A DNA stretch of 64,000 nucleotides from Pseudoruegeria sp. SHC-113 (GTDB lineage: Bacteria > Pseudomonadota > Alphaproteobacteria > Rhodobacterales > Rhodobacteraceae): assembly GCF_025376885.1 (NCBI RefSeq), contig NZ_JAHUBR010000003.1, forward strand, positions 1 through 64,000, in the 5' to 3' direction. A model generated the notes under the pieces. That model had not been told where the DNA came from, did not search any database, and saw only the letters and a list, made by a program, of their open reading frames with translations. Made by a program: the position numbers and the translations under genes. Below are positions 23,865 to 33,108 of the stretch, one piece after another; within the stretch, counting starts at the first letter, position 1; each line of letters starts with the position of its first letter.

Positions 23865-25346
23865 ATGACCTATGTAATGGCGATCGATCAGGGAACCACG
23901 TCCTCGCGCGCGATCCTGTTTGACGGCGAGATGAAAATCGCCGCCGTCGCGCAAGAGGAGTTCACCCAGCATTTCCCGCAATCGGGCTGGGTGGAGCACG
24001 CGCCTGCCGACCTCTGGGACACGGTGCAGCGCACCGCGCGCGACGTGCTGAAGAAACAGGGCGTTTCAGCAGGCGACATTGCCGCCATCGGCATCACCAA
24101 CCAGCGCGAAACCACCGTTGTCTGGGACAAGGCCACAGGCGAGCCGGTGTATAATGCCATTGTCTGGCAGGACCGCCGCACCTCCGCTTATTGCGCCGAA
24201 ATGCGCGAGGCCGGGCATGAGCCGATGGTGGCGCAGAAAACCGGCCTGCTGCTCGATCCCTATTTCTCGGCCACCAAGGTGCGCTGGATCCTTGAAAACG
24301 TCGAAGGCGCGCGGGCGCGGGCCGAGGCGGGCGAACTGCTGTTCGGCACCGTTGATTGCTTCCTGATCTGGAAGCTCACCGGCGGCGCTGTCCATGCGAC
24401 CGATGCCACCAATGCCGCGCGCACGATGCTTTACAACATCCGTGAGGGGCGCTGGGACGATCAGATCTGCGCGGCGCTGGGCGTGCCCATGGCGATGCTG
24501 CCCGAGGTGCGCGACACCGATGGCGATTTCGGCGAAACCGAGATCCTCGGCGCGCCGGTGCGCATTCTGGGCGTGGCGGGCGATCAGCAGGCGGCCACCG
24601 TGGGCCAAGCCTGTTTCGAGCCGGGGATGATGAAATCCACCTATGGCACGGGCTGCTTCGCCCTGCTGAACACCGGCGACACGCTGGTGGAAAGCACGCA
24701 CCGGATGCTGGGCACCATCGCCTACCAGTTCGGCGGCAAGCCCACTTACGCGCTGGAAGGCTCCATTTTCATCGCGGGCGCGGCCGTGCAATGGCTGCGC
24801 GACGGGCTCAAGGTAATCGAAAGCGCCGCCGATACCGCGCCGCTGGCCGAGGATGCCGACGACAGCCAGGAGGTGATCCTTGTGCCCGCCTTCACCGGCC
24901 TTGGTGCGCCCTATTGGAACGCCGACAGCCGGGGCGCGATCTTCGGCCTGACGCGCAACACCGGCCCCGCCGAATTTGCCCGCGCCACGCTGGAGAGCGT
25001 CGGCTACCAGACGCGCGATCTGCTGGAGGCCATGCGGGCTGACAGTGGCGACGCGGGCCTCGGGCAGGTGCTGCGGGTGGATGGTGGCATGTCCGCGAGC
25101 GATTGGACGATGCAATTCCTCGCCGACATCCTCGACGCCACGGTGGATCGCCCCACGATCCTTGAAACCACCGCGCTGGGCGTGGCGTGGATTGCCGGGA
25201 AGAATGCTGGCGTCTACCCGGATCAGGCCGGTTTCGCCGCCACATGGGCGCGGGAGAAGCGCTTTACTGCGGAAATGGCCGATGGGATCCGCGCGCGGAA
25301 ATACAAGGCCTGGAAGCGCGCAATCGAAGGCACGCTGGTCTATTAA
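23865..25346 (+). CDS. glpK: Glycerol kinase
   Basis: The 493-residue cytosolic enzyme phosphorylates glycerol with ATP to glycerol 3-phosphate, the substrate of the preceding GlpD. It shows the FGGY-kinase phosphate loop [15 protein letters not shown] at the N terminus, [10 protein letters not shown], the Gly-rich KSTYGTGCF of the ATP site and a typical C-terminal [12 protein letters not shown]. Length matches the family. A GGGGGAGG stretch precedes its ATG. No glycerol facilitator (GlpF) gene is adjacent. Confidence 0.97.
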   Translation: MTYVMAIDQGTTSSRAILFDGEMKIAAVAQEEFTQHFPQSGWVEHAPADLWDTVQRTARDVLKKQGVSAGDIAAIGITNQRETTVVWDKATGEPVYNAIVWQDRRTSAYCAEMREAGHEPMVAQKTGLLLDPYFSATKVRWILENVEGARARAEAGELLFGTVDCFLIWKLTGGAVHATDATNAARTMLYNIREGRWDDQICAALGVPMAMLPEVRDTDGDFGETEILGAPVRILGVAGDQQAATVGQACFEPGMMKSTYGTGCFALLNTGDTLVESTHRMLGTIAYQFGGKPTYALEGSIFIAGAAVQWLRDGLKVIESAADTAPLAEDADDSQEVILVPAFTGLGAPYWNADSRGAIFGLTRNTGPAEFARATLESVGYQTRDLLEAMRADSGDAGLGQVLRVDGGMSASDWTMQFLADILDATVDRPTILETTALGVAWIAGKNAGVYPDQAGFAATWAREKRFTAEMADGIRARKYKAWKRAIEGTLVY

Positions 25347-25483
25347 GGGCGCTTGCGTACCTAAGGCCGCCCGTTTGCCCTTGTTTCCTTGCGCCTTCTG
25401 GCGCTTCGGCAGAGCCGCAACAGGTAAACAGCATTTCACGCCGCTCCTTGTTGTTGGCGGGGGGCGGCTCTACATGCAGCTTC

Positions 25484-26284
25484 ATGAAAAGCTGGATCCC
25501 GTCTTTCAAATCCCCGCCGAAAGTGGCGGTGGTGCGCCTTTCGGGCGTGATCGCCGCCAATGGCCGTGGTGCCGCCCTGAACGATGAGGCTGTCGGCCCG
25601 GTGCTGGAACGCGCCTTCAAAAAGGGCAAGCCCAAGGCCGTGGCGCTGGTGCTGAACTCCCCCGGCGGCTCGCCGGTGCAAAGCTCCCTGATCGGCGCGC
25701 GCATCCGCAGGCTTTCGGAAGAACACGGGATCCCCGCCATCGCCTTCGTGGAAGACGTAGCCGCCTCGGGCGGTTACTGGATCGCTTCCGCTGCCGATGA
25801 GATCTGGGCCGATGAAAGCTCGATCATCGGCTCCATCGGCGTGATCTCGGCGGGCTTCGGGCTGGATGTCTGGATGAAACGGCAGGGGATCGACCGCCGG
25901 GTGCACACCGCCGGCGAGAGCAAATCCATGCTGGACCCGTTCCGCCCGGAAAATCCCGAGGACGTGGCGCGGCTCAACACGTTGCTCGAACAACTGCACG
26001 AGACGTTCAAATCCCAGATTACCGCCCGCCGGGGCGGCAAGCTGCCTGAGGGGCAGGATCTGTTTACCGGCGAAGTCTGGCTTGGCCGCAAGGCGCAGGA
26101 ACTGGGGCTGATCGACGGGATCGGCCACCTCGTGCCCAAGATGAAGGAACGCTTTGGCGAGAAGGTGAAGTTCCTCACCTACGGCCCCAAGCGCCCCTTC
26201 CTGCGCCGCTTCGGCGCGCAGCTTGCCACCGATGCCCTTGACGGCTTTGAGGAGCGTGCCCATTTCGCCCGCTTCGGGCTCTGA
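25484..26284 (+). CDS. S49 family serine peptidase (SppA/SohB-like)
   Basis: The 266-residue protein is a short form of signal peptide peptidase A. It has NSPGGSPVQS, Ser95 in VAASGGYW as nucleophile and Lys147 in GESKSMLDPF as general base of the Ser-Lys dyad, then SSIIGSIGVISAG. Family members degrade leftover signal peptides or membrane protein fragments. No clear N-terminal membrane anchor is seen from the chosen start, and the ribosome binding site is weak, so the start is less certain; the conserved region begins within ten residues of it. Two small genes follow at close spacing and may be co-transcribed. Confidence 0.9.
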   Translation: MKSWIPSFKSPPKVAVVRLSGVIAANGRGAALNDEAVGPVLERAFKKGKPKAVALVLNSPGGSPVQSSLIGARIRRLSEEHGIPAIAFVEDVAASGGYWIASAADEIWADESSIIGSIGVISAGFGLDVWMKRQGIDRRVHTAGESKSMLDPFRPENPEDVARLNTLLEQLHETFKSQITARRGGKLPEGQDLFTGEVWLGRKAQELGLIDGIGHLVPKMKERFGEKVKFLTYGPKRPFLRRFGAQLATDALDGFEERAHFARFGL

Positions 26285-26287
26285 GCC

Positions 26288-26452
26288 GTGGTCAAGATCG
26301 TCACTCTCTTCCTTGCCGGAATGGCCGTACTCGCCATGTTCGGCCGGCTCCGGTTTCCGGGGCAAAAGAAACTCGCCGCTCGCAAATGCCCAGGTTGCGG
26401 ACGGTACAAACTGGGACGTGGCCCCTGCGGCTGCGGACACGGAAAGGCTTAA
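26288..26452 (+). CDS. Tiny membrane protein with a zinc-ribbon-like C terminus
   Basis: A 54-residue protein starts with GTG three bases after the S49 peptidase stop and ends three bases before the exchanger ATG. It has one membrane segment (IVTLFLAGMAVLAMFG), a basic stretch (PGQKKLAARK) and four cysteines in KCPGCGRYKLGRGPCGCGHG, spaced like a zinc ribbon or a small metal-binding knuckle. The tight packing and the structured composition argue that it is expressed. No function is known to me. Confidence 0.75.
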   Translation: MVKIVTLFLAGMAVLAMFGRLRFPGQKKLAARKCPGCGRYKLGRGPCGCGHGKA

Positions 26453-26455
26453 GGA

Positions 26456-27415
26456 ATGGATTGGCTATATGTGGCCGTAGGCCTCGTCATTCTCCTTCTG
26501 GGGGGAGATGCGCTAGTGCGTGGGGCGGTGAATTTGAGTCTGCGGTTGGGTGTGCCCGCGCTGATCGTCAGCCTCACCATCGTGGCCTTCGGAACCTCCG
26601 CGCCGGAATTGCTGATCTCCGTCGGCGCTGTGATGGAAGGCGTGCCGGGGCTGGCACTAGGCAATGTGATCGGCTCCAACACGGCCAATATCCTGCTTGT
26701 CCTCGGTCTGCCGGCGCTGCTCGCCCCGATGCACACCAGCGAATGCGACAGCCGCAAGACCTACCTCTTCATGATCGCCGCCAGCCTGCTGTTCATCGTG
26801 CTCTGCTTCCTTGGGCCGATCACATGGTGGCACGCGCTGATCCTGCTTGCGGGCCTTGCCGTGGTGCTGGGTGATGCCTTCCGCGATGCGATGCGGCACC
26901 GGGAGAACGGCGCGGCCTGCGCGATGAGCGAAGGCGAGGAAGAGGTCGAGGGCGCGGACCCGGAGATGTCGGGCACCAAGATCGCGATCTACATTATCCT
27001 CGGCCTGATCGGCCTGCCGCTCGGCGCGGAGCTTCTGGTGGAAGGGGCCGAAAACATCGCCCGCACCTTCGGCGTGCCGGAAACGGTGATCGGCCTCACG
27101 CTGGTGGCGCTGGGCACCTCGCTGCCCGAACTGGCCACCACGATCATGGCCGCGCTGCGCCGTCAGGCCGATGTGGCTTTGGGCAACGTGATCGGCTCCA
27201 ACATGTTCAACCTGCTTGCGATCATGGGCATCACCGGCCTCGTCGGGCCGCTGCCCGTGGATCCTGGCCTGCTGCATTTCGACCTTTGGGTCATGCTGGG
27301 CGCCTCGCTCCTGCTTGCGCCTTTCGTCTTCATGAAGCTTGATATCACCCGCGGCTGGGGGCTTCTGCTCACCGCGCTCTACCTTGCCTATGTGGGGCGG
27401 TTCTTCCTGCTCTGA
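26456..27415 (+). CDS. Calcium/sodium antiporter, CaCA family
   Basis: The 319-residue inner-membrane protein has the two inverted alpha-repeat halves of the YrbG/CaCA exchangers. The first half carries VAFGTSAPELLIS and GNVIGSNTANILL; the second carries VALGTSLPELATT and GNVIGSNMFNLLA. These hold the ion-binding acidic and polar residues. A central acidic loop (EGEEEVEGADPE) lies in the cytosol. It would exchange calcium for sodium or protons. The ATG follows AAGGA and overlaps the spacing of the tiny upstream gene, so the two are probably co-translated. Confidence 0.94.
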   Translation: MDWLYVAVGLVILLLGGDALVRGAVNLSLRLGVPALIVSLTIVAFGTSAPELLISVGAVMEGVPGLALGNVIGSNTANILLVLGLPALLAPMHTSECDSRKTYLFMIAASLLFIVLCFLGPITWWHALILLAGLAVVLGDAFRDAMRHRENGAACAMSEGEEEVEGADPEMSGTKIAIYIILGLIGLPLGAELLVEGAENIARTFGVPETVIGLTLVALGTSLPELATTIMAALRRQADVALGNVIGSNMFNLLAIMGITGLVGPLPVDPGLLHFDLWVMLGASLLLAPFVFMKLDITRGWGLLLTALYLAYVGRFFLL

Positions 27416-27441
27416 GAGGCTGGCCAAAGGGAGGCTGACAG

Positions 27442-28224
27442 ATGGCTCAGACGGCACTGGTAACGGGAGCGGCCCGCAGGCTTGGCCGCGCCATGGCGCT
27501 GTATCTGGCGGAGCGCGGCTATGACGTGGCCGTGCATTATCAGGGCTCTGAGGCCGAGGCGCAGGAGGTCGTGGCGCAGATAAGGGCGATGGGCCGCAAG
27601 GCCGAGGCGTTTCAGGCGGATCTGGTGGCGGAAGAGGGCATTCAAAGCCTCTATCCGCGCGTGGCCGCCGCTTTTGAGGGCCCCGTGACCTGCCTCGTGA
27701 ACAACGCCAGCGTGTTTGATTACGACAACCTGCACACGGCCACGCGTGAGAGCTGGGATCGCCACATGCAGAGCAACCTGCGCGCGCCTTTCGTGCTGAC
27801 GCAGGCGCTGGCCGCACAGGCCCCGGCTGCGGGCGTGGACGCAAATGGCGAGCCGATCGCCACGTCGCTGGTGATCAACATGCTCGATCAGCGCGTGCGC
27901 AAGCTGACCCCTGAGTTCATGACCTACACCATCGCAAAGATGGGCCTCTGGGCCTTCACCCAGACAGCCGCGCGGGCGCTGGCCCCGGCGGTGAGGGTGA
28001 ACGCCATTGGCCCCGGCCCCACCCTGAAAGGCGCGCGCCAGAGCGAGGCGCATTTTGCCAACCAGCGCGCCGCCACGATCCTGAAGCGGGGCGCGAACCC
28101 TGACGATATCACCGCCGCGCTGGGCTATTTCCTCGACGCCCCTTCCGTCACCGGCCAGCTGCTGTGCACCGATGGCGGGCAGCATCTGGGCTGGCAAACG
28201 CCGGACGTGCAGGGGCCGGAATAA
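27442..28224 (+). CDS. SDR oxidoreductase, pteridine-reductase-like
   Basis: The 260-residue cytosolic enzyme is a classical short-chain dehydrogenase. VTGAARRLGRAM gives the NADPH-binding Gly pattern with adjacent arginines that favour NADP, NNAS stabilises the fold, and YTIAK is the catalytic Tyr-Lys pair. TKMG-like spacing and the loop NMLDQRVRKLTPEFMTY resemble pteridine reductases and FolM-type dihydromonapterin reductases. It lies ahead of uvrC, pgsA and moaDE, an order I associate with Rhodobacterales. The precise substrate is inferred only. Confidence 0.85.
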   Translation: MAQTALVTGAARRLGRAMALYLAERGYDVAVHYQGSEAEAQEVVAQIRAMGRKAEAFQADLVAEEGIQSLYPRVAAAFEGPVTCLVNNASVFDYDNLHTATRESWDRHMQSNLRAPFVLTQALAAQAPAAGVDANGEPIATSLVINMLDQRVRKLTPEFMTYTIAKMGLWAFTQTAARALAPAVRVNAIGPGPTLKGARQSEAHFANQRAATILKRGANPDDITAALGYFLDAPSVTGQLLCTDGGQHLGWQTPDVQGPE

Positions 28225-28562
28225 GCCCTCTTCAACAGGCCCGACCAAAGGGTCCTGCGACGCGCCGGAGCCCGTAGACTGCCAAGTTTTGCACCGCTCA
28301 CAGGGCTGTTACAAAACCGTTAGAAATCCTTCAATGATTTCAATAATTTGCAGCAGATCACGAAAAATATCGTTTAAAATCAGATACCTGTATATGCGCC
28401 TATTTTTTCAGCAACTCAAAGAATTGGCAGGAAATACAGGGTTTTTCCGCCCGTCAAAATAGTTGTCACCAGAGTTATCCCCAGAAACCGTGGAAAGCTT
28501 CCCTCTTGCCCATGGCGTGATTAAATTGCAGCCCCGGGCAAGAATCAGACAGCAGGTGAAAC
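28225..28562. other. A+T-rich intergenic region before uvrC
   Basis: This 338-base gap holds no credible gene. Its middle (about 28290-28480) is much richer in A and T than the surroundings, with runs such as TATTTTTTCAG and ATATCGTTTAAAATCAG. It must contain the uvrC promoter. A TTATCCCCA near 28476 resembles a degenerate DnaA box, but it is single. No perfect LexA box of the alphaproteobacterial form GTTC-N7-GTTC is visible. Confidence 0.6.
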
Positions 28563-30443
28563 ATGGGCGCAGAGGATGAAGCGGCGACAGGCGAGCAGGC
28601 GCTGACCGGCCATGCGCTGATCCAGAGCCTCCTGAAAACGCTCGACAACTCCCCCGGCGTCTACCGGATGCTCGATGCTCAAGGTAGGGTGCTCTACGTC
28701 GGCAAGGCGCGCGCCTTGCGCAAGCGGGTGAGCAACTACGCCAACCCCCATGGCCACTCCGGGCGCATCCTGCGGATGATCCGCGAAACCGCCTCGATGA
28801 TGTTCCTGACAACGCGCACCGAAACCGAGGCGCTGCTGCTGGAGCAGAACCTCATCAAGCAGCTCAAGCCCAAGTACAACGTGCTGCTGCGCGACGATAA
28901 GAGCTTCCCCAACATCCTCGTCTCCAAGCATCACAGCTTCCCGCAGATCAAGAAGCACCGGGGGCGGAAATCGGAAAAGGGCGATTACTACGGGCCCTTT
29001 GCCTCTGCGGGCGCGGTGAACCGGACGCTGAACCAGTTGCAGAAGGTCTTCCTGCTGCGCAACTGCACCGATGCGACGTTTGAAAGCCGCACGCGTCCCT
29101 GCCTGCTGTACCAGATCAAGCGCTGTGCCGGGCCCTGCGTGGGGCTTGTCTCCGAACAGCAATACGGCGCGCTGGTGAAGGACGCCGAGCGCTTCCTGCA
29201 GGGGCGCAGCACCCGCGTGCAGGAGGAACTCGCGGCCCAGATGCAGGCGGCCTCCGAGGCGATGGAATACGAGCGCGCCGCCGCGATCCGCGATCGCATC
29301 CACGCGCTGACCCATGTGCAATCGGCGCAGGGCATCAACCCGCGCGGCGTGGCCGAGGCTGACATCGTGGCGCTTCACATGGACAGCGGACAGGCCTGTG
29401 TGCAAGTCTTTTTCATCCGCGCCAACCAGAACTGGGGCAACAAGGATTACTACCCGGCCACCGGCGCGGGCGCAGACGCCCCCGAGGTGCTGCAGGCATT
29501 CCTTGGCCAGTTCTACGACGGCAAGACGCCGCCCCGGCAGATCTTGCTGTCTGATGACATCGAAGACCGGGAGCTGTTGGCCGAGGCCCTCTCCGAAAAG
29601 GCCGGCCGCAAGGTGGAGATCGCGGTGCCCCAGCGTGGCGAGAAGGCCGAACTGGTGGCCGGTGCGTTGCGAAACGCCCGCGAAAGCCTTGCGCGCAAGA
29701 TGAGCGAGACCGCCACGCAAGGAAAGCTGCTCCGGGGCCTTGCGGAGGCTTTCGATCTGGACGCCCCGCCGCAGCGCATCGAAGTCTACGACAACTCCCA
29801 CATCCAGGGCACCAACGCCGTGGGCGGCATGATCGTGGCTGGGCCCGAGGGCTTCCTGAAAAACCAGTACCGCAAGTTCAACATCAAGGGCACGGACCTG
29901 ACGCCGGGCGACGATTTCGGCATGATGAAAGAGGTGCTGACCCGCCGCTTCAAGCGCCTGCTGAAAGAAGATCCGGACCGCACCTCCGGCACATGGCCCG
30001 ATCTGCTGCTGATCGACGGCGGTGCCGGGCAGGTCTCCGCCGTGGCCGAGATCATGGCCGAGTTGGGCGTGGAGGATGTGCCCATGGTTGGCGTGGCCAA
30101 GGGGGTGGACCGCGATGCCGGCAAGGAGGAATTCTACCGCCCCGGCGCGCGCCCCTTCGCGCTGCGCCACAATGATCCGGTGCTCTATTTCGTGCAGCGG
30201 ATGCGCGATGAGGCCCACCGGTTTGCCATCGGCACCCACCGCGCCAAGCGGGCCAAGGCCGTCTCCGCCACGCCGCTGGATGACGTACCCGGCGTCGGCC
30301 CCACCCGTAAGCGCGCCCTGCTGGCGCATTTCGGCTCTGCCAAGGCAGTGAGCCGCGCCGGGCTTTCGGATCTGAAGGCGGTGGAGGGCGTTTCGGATGC
30401 GCTGGCCGAAACCATCTATGACTTCTTCCATGAGAAGTCCTGA
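28563..30443 (+). CDS. uvrC: UvrABC system protein C (excinuclease subunit C)
   Basis: The 626-residue protein makes both incisions in nucleotide excision repair after loading by UvrB. The N-terminal GIY-YIG nuclease has [18 protein letters not shown] and the conserved Arg/Glu that follow. A cysteine-rich segment ([21 protein letters not shown] is split by conserved positions) and a UVR motif near [13 protein letters not shown] follow. The C-terminal RNase H-like nuclease has [10 protein letters not shown] and [10 protein letters not shown], and a helix-hairpin-helix pair ([14 protein letters not shown]) ends the protein. AGGTG precedes the ATG. It is followed by pgsA after 18 bases. Confidence 0.97.
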   Translation: MGAEDEAATGEQALTGHALIQSLLKTLDNSPGVYRMLDAQGRVLYVGKARALRKRVSNYANPHGHSGRILRMIRETASMMFLTTRTETEALLLEQNLIKQLKPKYNVLLRDDKSFPNILVSKHHSFPQIKKHRGRKSEKGDYYGPFASAGAVNRTLNQLQKVFLLRNCTDATFESRTRPCLLYQIKRCAGPCVGLVSEQQYGALVKDAERFLQGRSTRVQEELAAQMQAASEAMEYERAAAIRDRIHALTHVQSAQGINPRGVAEADIVALHMDSGQACVQVFFIRANQNWGNKDYYPATGAGADAPEVLQAFLGQFYDGKTPPRQILLSDDIEDRELLAEALSEKAGRKVEIAVPQRGEKAELVAGALRNARESLARKMSETATQGKLLRGLAEAFDLDAPPQRIEVYDNSHIQGTNAVGGMIVAGPEGFLKNQYRKFNIKGTDLTPGDDFGMMKEVLTRRFKRLLKEDPDRTSGTWPDLLLIDGGAGQVSAVAEIMAELGVEDVPMVGVAKGVDRDAGKEEFYRPGARPFALRHNDPVLYFVQRMRDEAHRFAIGTHRAKRAKAVSATPLDDVPGVGPTRKRALLAHFGSAKAVSRAGLSDLKAVEGVSDALAETIYDFFHEKS

Positions 30444-30461
30444 CGCGGTAAAGCTTTGCCC

Positions 30462-31133
30462 ATGACATGGAACCTGCCCAATATCCTCACCGTCCTGCGC
30501 CTGCTCGCCGCGCCCGCGCTTGGCCTCGTCTTCCTCGGCCTTGCCGCGCCCTATGCGGAGTGGATCGCGCTTTTGCTGTTCATCGGCGCCTCGCTCACCG
30601 ATTGGGTTGACGGCTATCTCGCCCGTGCCTGGAAACAGGAAAGCCGGTTTGGCGCGATGCTGGATCCGATTGCCGACAAGGCCATGGTGCTGATCGCCAT
30701 CGTCGTGCTGGCCGCGCTTTCGGGGCTCGACTGGCTGATCCTCATGCCCTGCGTGCTGATCGTCTTTCGCGAGGTCTTCGTCTCCGGGCTGCGCGAGTTC
30801 CTCGGTGCGGATGCGAAACTGCTGAAAGTCACCAAGCTCGCGAAATGGAAAACCACCGTGCAGATGGTGGCGATTTCCGTGCTGTTCGCCCGCGCGCTGT
30901 TCGAACACTACCTTGGTATGCAGATCTTCGGCATGGATGAGGCCACCGTGACGGCTATTCTCGATGGCGACGCGCCCGATACGCTCGGCATCGGCTGGAA
31001 GGTGCTGGCGGTGCAGGCCACCGGCCTTCTGGGTGTTGCACTCCTGTGGCTGGCGGCTGTGCTGACGGTGATCACGGGCTGGGATTATTTCTCCAAGGCG
31101 CTACCCTTCCTGCAAGACGGAGAGCGGCCATGA
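30462..31133 (+). CDS. pgsA: CDP-diacylglycerol-glycerol-3-phosphate 3-phosphatidyltransferase
   Basis: The 223-residue inner-membrane enzyme makes phosphatidylglycerol phosphate from CDP-diacylglycerol and glycerol 3-phosphate. The CDP-alcohol phosphotransferase signature is complete: DWVDGYLAR followed by GAMLDPIADK. Several membrane helices and the typical N terminus LPNILTVLRLLAAP are present. Compared with E. coli PgsA, about 30 extra residues form a loop near the C-terminal third (MDEATVTAILDGDAPD). The ATG at 30462 is chosen over a TTG six bases upstream. Its stop overlaps the moaD start as ATGA. Confidence 0.95.
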   Translation: MTWNLPNILTVLRLLAAPALGLVFLGLAAPYAEWIALLLFIGASLTDWVDGYLARAWKQESRFGAMLDPIADKAMVLIAIVVLAALSGLDWLILMPCVLIVFREVFVSGLREFLGADAKLLKVTKLAKWKTTVQMVAISVLFARALFEHYLGMQIFGMDEATVTAILDGDAPDTLGIGWKVLAVQATGLLGVALLWLAAVLTVITGWDYFSKALPFLQDGERP

Positions 31134-31378
31134 TCGACGTGATGTATTTTGCCTGGGTGCGTGAGCGCATCGGCATCCCGAAAGAGCAGATCCAGACCGA
31201 CGCCACCACGGTGGCGGAACTGGTCGAGGAGCTGAAAACGCGCGAGGAGCGCTACGAGGTGGCCTTCGCCGACACCTCCGCCCTGCGCGTGGCGCTGGAT
31301 CAGGAACTGGCCGAGTTCGACTCGCCGCTTCAAGGCGTGCGCGAAGTGGCCTTCTTCCCGCCCATGACAGGCGGCTGA
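31130..31378 (+). CDS. moaD: Molybdopterin synthase sulfur carrier subunit
   Basis: The 82-residue ubiquitin-fold protein carries sulfur as a C-terminal thiocarboxylate for molybdopterin synthesis. Its N terminus IDVMYFAWVRERIG and the C-terminal FFPPMTGG with the essential Gly-Gly are diagnostic. The ATG overlaps the pgsA stop, and moaE follows after four bases, so both subunits of molybdopterin synthase are made together. Confidence 0.95.
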   Translation: MIDVMYFAWVRERIGIPKEQIQTDATTVAELVEELKTREERYEVAFADTSALRVALDQELAEFDSPLQGVREVAFFPPMTGG

Positions 31379-31382
31379 ACCG

Positions 31383-31832
31383 ATGAAGATCGCCGTGCAG
31401 CAAGCGCCCTTCGATTTCGGGGCCGAGGCCAATGCCTTCGCCGCGGGGCGCAAGGACGCCGGCGCCGTCGTCACCTTCACTGGCATTGTGCGCGATCTGG
31501 CGCGCGGCGATCTGGACCGGATGGAAATCGAGCACTACCCCGGCATGACGGAAAAAGCGATCACAGCAATCGCCGAGGAAGCCGTCACCCGCTGGTCCCT
31601 CAAGGACGTTCTCGTCATCCACCGCCACGGGGTGCTGGAACCGGGCGACATGATCATGATGGTCGCCACCGCCGCCCCCCACCGTGTGGACGCTTTCGCA
31701 GCGGCCGAGTTCCTGATGGACTACCTCAAATCCCGCGCCCCCTTCTGGAAGAAGGAAGTCACGGCAGGCGGTGCGGAATGGGTCGACAGCAAGGACGAAG
31801 ACGAAGCCGCGCTGGGCCGCTGGGCGGACTGA
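31383..31832 (+). CDS. moaE: Molybdopterin synthase catalytic subunit
   Basis: The 149-residue protein is the large subunit that, with MoaD, inserts two sulfur atoms into cyclic pyranopterin monophosphate. Features are GAVVTFTGIVRD near the N terminus, IEHYPGM, the VIHRHGVLEPGD segment and the conserved C-terminal KSRAPFWKKE with the catalytic lysine region. It closes the SDR-uvrC-pgsA-moaD-moaE run and is convergent with gspF. Confidence 0.96.
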   Translation: MKIAVQQAPFDFGAEANAFAAGRKDAGAVVTFTGIVRDLARGDLDRMEIEHYPGMTEKAITAIAEEAVTRWSLKDVLVIHRHGVLEPGDMIMMVATAAPHRVDAFAAAEFLMDYLKSRAPFWKKEVTAGGAEWVDSKDEDEAALGRWAD

Positions 31833-31890
31833 GCCTCACTTTGTTCTGAAAATATCCCCGCCGGAGGCATGAAAGTTCCGGCATGCCCAC

Positions 31891-33108
31891 TCAGCCGATC
31901 GCGGCTTGAAGGTCGAAGATGGGCAGCAGGATCGCTAACACGATCACCAGCACGAATGCCCCCACCAGCATCATCAGGATCGGATCCAGCAGCGCGGCCA
32001 CGCGTTTGCGGTCATTGGCGAGCTGGCTTTCGATCATCACCGCCGCACGTTCCGTCATCCGCCCCAGCCGGGCCGAGCGCTCCCCGGCGCTGATCAGCTG
32101 ACGGCCCACGGCGGGGATCACGGAGAGCTGCTGCAGCGCAGCCGAAAGGCTCGCTCCGCTGCGCACATCGGCGCTCACCGCCTCGGCCTCGTCGCGAAAA
32201 CGGGCGACGGTCAATACATCTCCGGCGCTTTTCGTGGCGTCCAGCACCGTCTGCCGGGAGGAGATCACCAGCGCCAGCGTGCGCAGGTATTGCGCCGCCG
32301 CGGAAAGCCGCATCAGCCGTCCGACAACCGGAAGCCGCAGCAGAAGCCCATGCCAGCGGGCGCGGAACGCCGGTTGGCGCAGGGCCAGCAGAAAAAGCAC
32401 CGCGCCGAGCACCGCCCCGCCCAGCAGCCAAAGGAAGTGCGCCCGGATCCAGTCGCTTACCCCAAGCACGATCTGCGTCAGACGGGGCAGCGGCGCGCCG
32501 GTGACCTCGAACATGGCCACGATCTCGGGCGCGACATTGACCATCAGTACGGCACATACGACGAGAGACACGGCGGCCACGAAACCCGGGTAGATCAGCG
32601 CGGTGGCGAGTTTCGCCCGATCCGCCCCGGCGCTTTCCATGTGGTCGGCCAATTCACCGAACACCACGTCCAGATCGCCCGAACGTTCGCCCGCCCGCAG
32701 CGCGGCAGCGTAATAGGGGGCAAATCCGCCGCCCGCCTGTTCCACGGCAAGGGACAGCGGCGCGCCGTCCAGCAGCCGTGCCTTGGCGCGCATGGCGAAT
32801 TGCGCCATCGGCCCGCTGCCGCCGCCATCGCCTTCGCGCACGATGTCCAGCGCGGTTTCCACCGGGATGTCAGAGGCCAGAAGCACCGCCATCTGCCGGG
32901 TAAACACGGCCTGCATGTCGGCATTCAGGCGGCCGCGCAGCCCGCGGCCACCGAGCCCCTTGCGGCGCTCCGACCGGCCCGAGAGATCGGAGGCAAACAG
33001 CCCGCGCGCCTCCAGTTGCCGCCGCGCATCGCTTTCGCTTTCGGCCACGATCAGCCCGCGCTTGCGCCGCCCGGTGGCGGAATAGGCGGTATAGGCGAAG
33101 CTTCTCAC
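31891..33108 (-). CDS. gspF: Type II secretion inner-membrane platform protein GspF
   Basis: The 405-residue protein has the two tandem GspF/PilC domains (about 70-190 and 270-395), each with a helical cytosolic bundle and membrane helices. Examples are GGFAPYYAAALRAGERSGDLD in the first domain and VGRQLISAGERSARLG in the second. Its N terminus FAYTAYSATGRRKRG matches the family. It organises the platform that assembles the pseudopilus. Its start overlaps the gspE stop by four bases, and gspF is the last gene of the C-D-E-F group. Confidence 0.95.
   Translation of the reverse strand: MRSFAYTAYSATGRRKRGLIVAESESDARRQLEARGLFASDLSGRSERRKGLGGRGLRGRLNADMQAVFTRQMAVLLASDIPVETALDIVREGDGGGSGPMAQFAMRAKARLLDGAPLSLAVEQAGGGFAPYYAAALRAGERSGDLDVVFGELADHMESAGADRAKLATALIYPGFVAAVSLVVCAVLMVNVAPEIVAMFEVTGAPLPRLTQIVLGVSDWIRAHFLWLLGGAVLGAVLFLLALRQPAFRARWHGLLLRLPVVGRLMRLSAAAQYLRTLALVISSRQTVLDATKSAGDVLTVARFRDEAEAVSADVRSGASLSAALQQLSVIPAVGRQLISAGERSARLGRMTERAAVMIESQLANDRKRVAALLDPILMMLVGAFVLVIVLAILLPIFDLQAAIG

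Noticed and set aside
28311-28325. GTTACAAAACCGTTA as a LexA box before uvrC
   Set aside because: The alphaproteobacterial box is GTTC-N7-GTTC. This has GTTA in both halves and stands alone.
28476-28484. DnaA-box-like TTATCCCCA, origin of replication
   Set aside because: A single degenerate box with no cluster, no dnaA, parAB or hemE neighbour does not support an origin.
28545-30908. 787-codon open frame on the minus strand
   Set aside because: It is antisense to uvrC and part of pgsA, both of which have full conserved domains. The antisense product has shadow-type composition.
31841-31876. Terminator or repeat between moaE and gspF (CCGCCGGAGGCAT region)
   Set aside because: The GCCGGA/TCCGGC stem is short with no T-run, and only one copy is present in this window, so neither a terminator nor a repeat family can be shown here.
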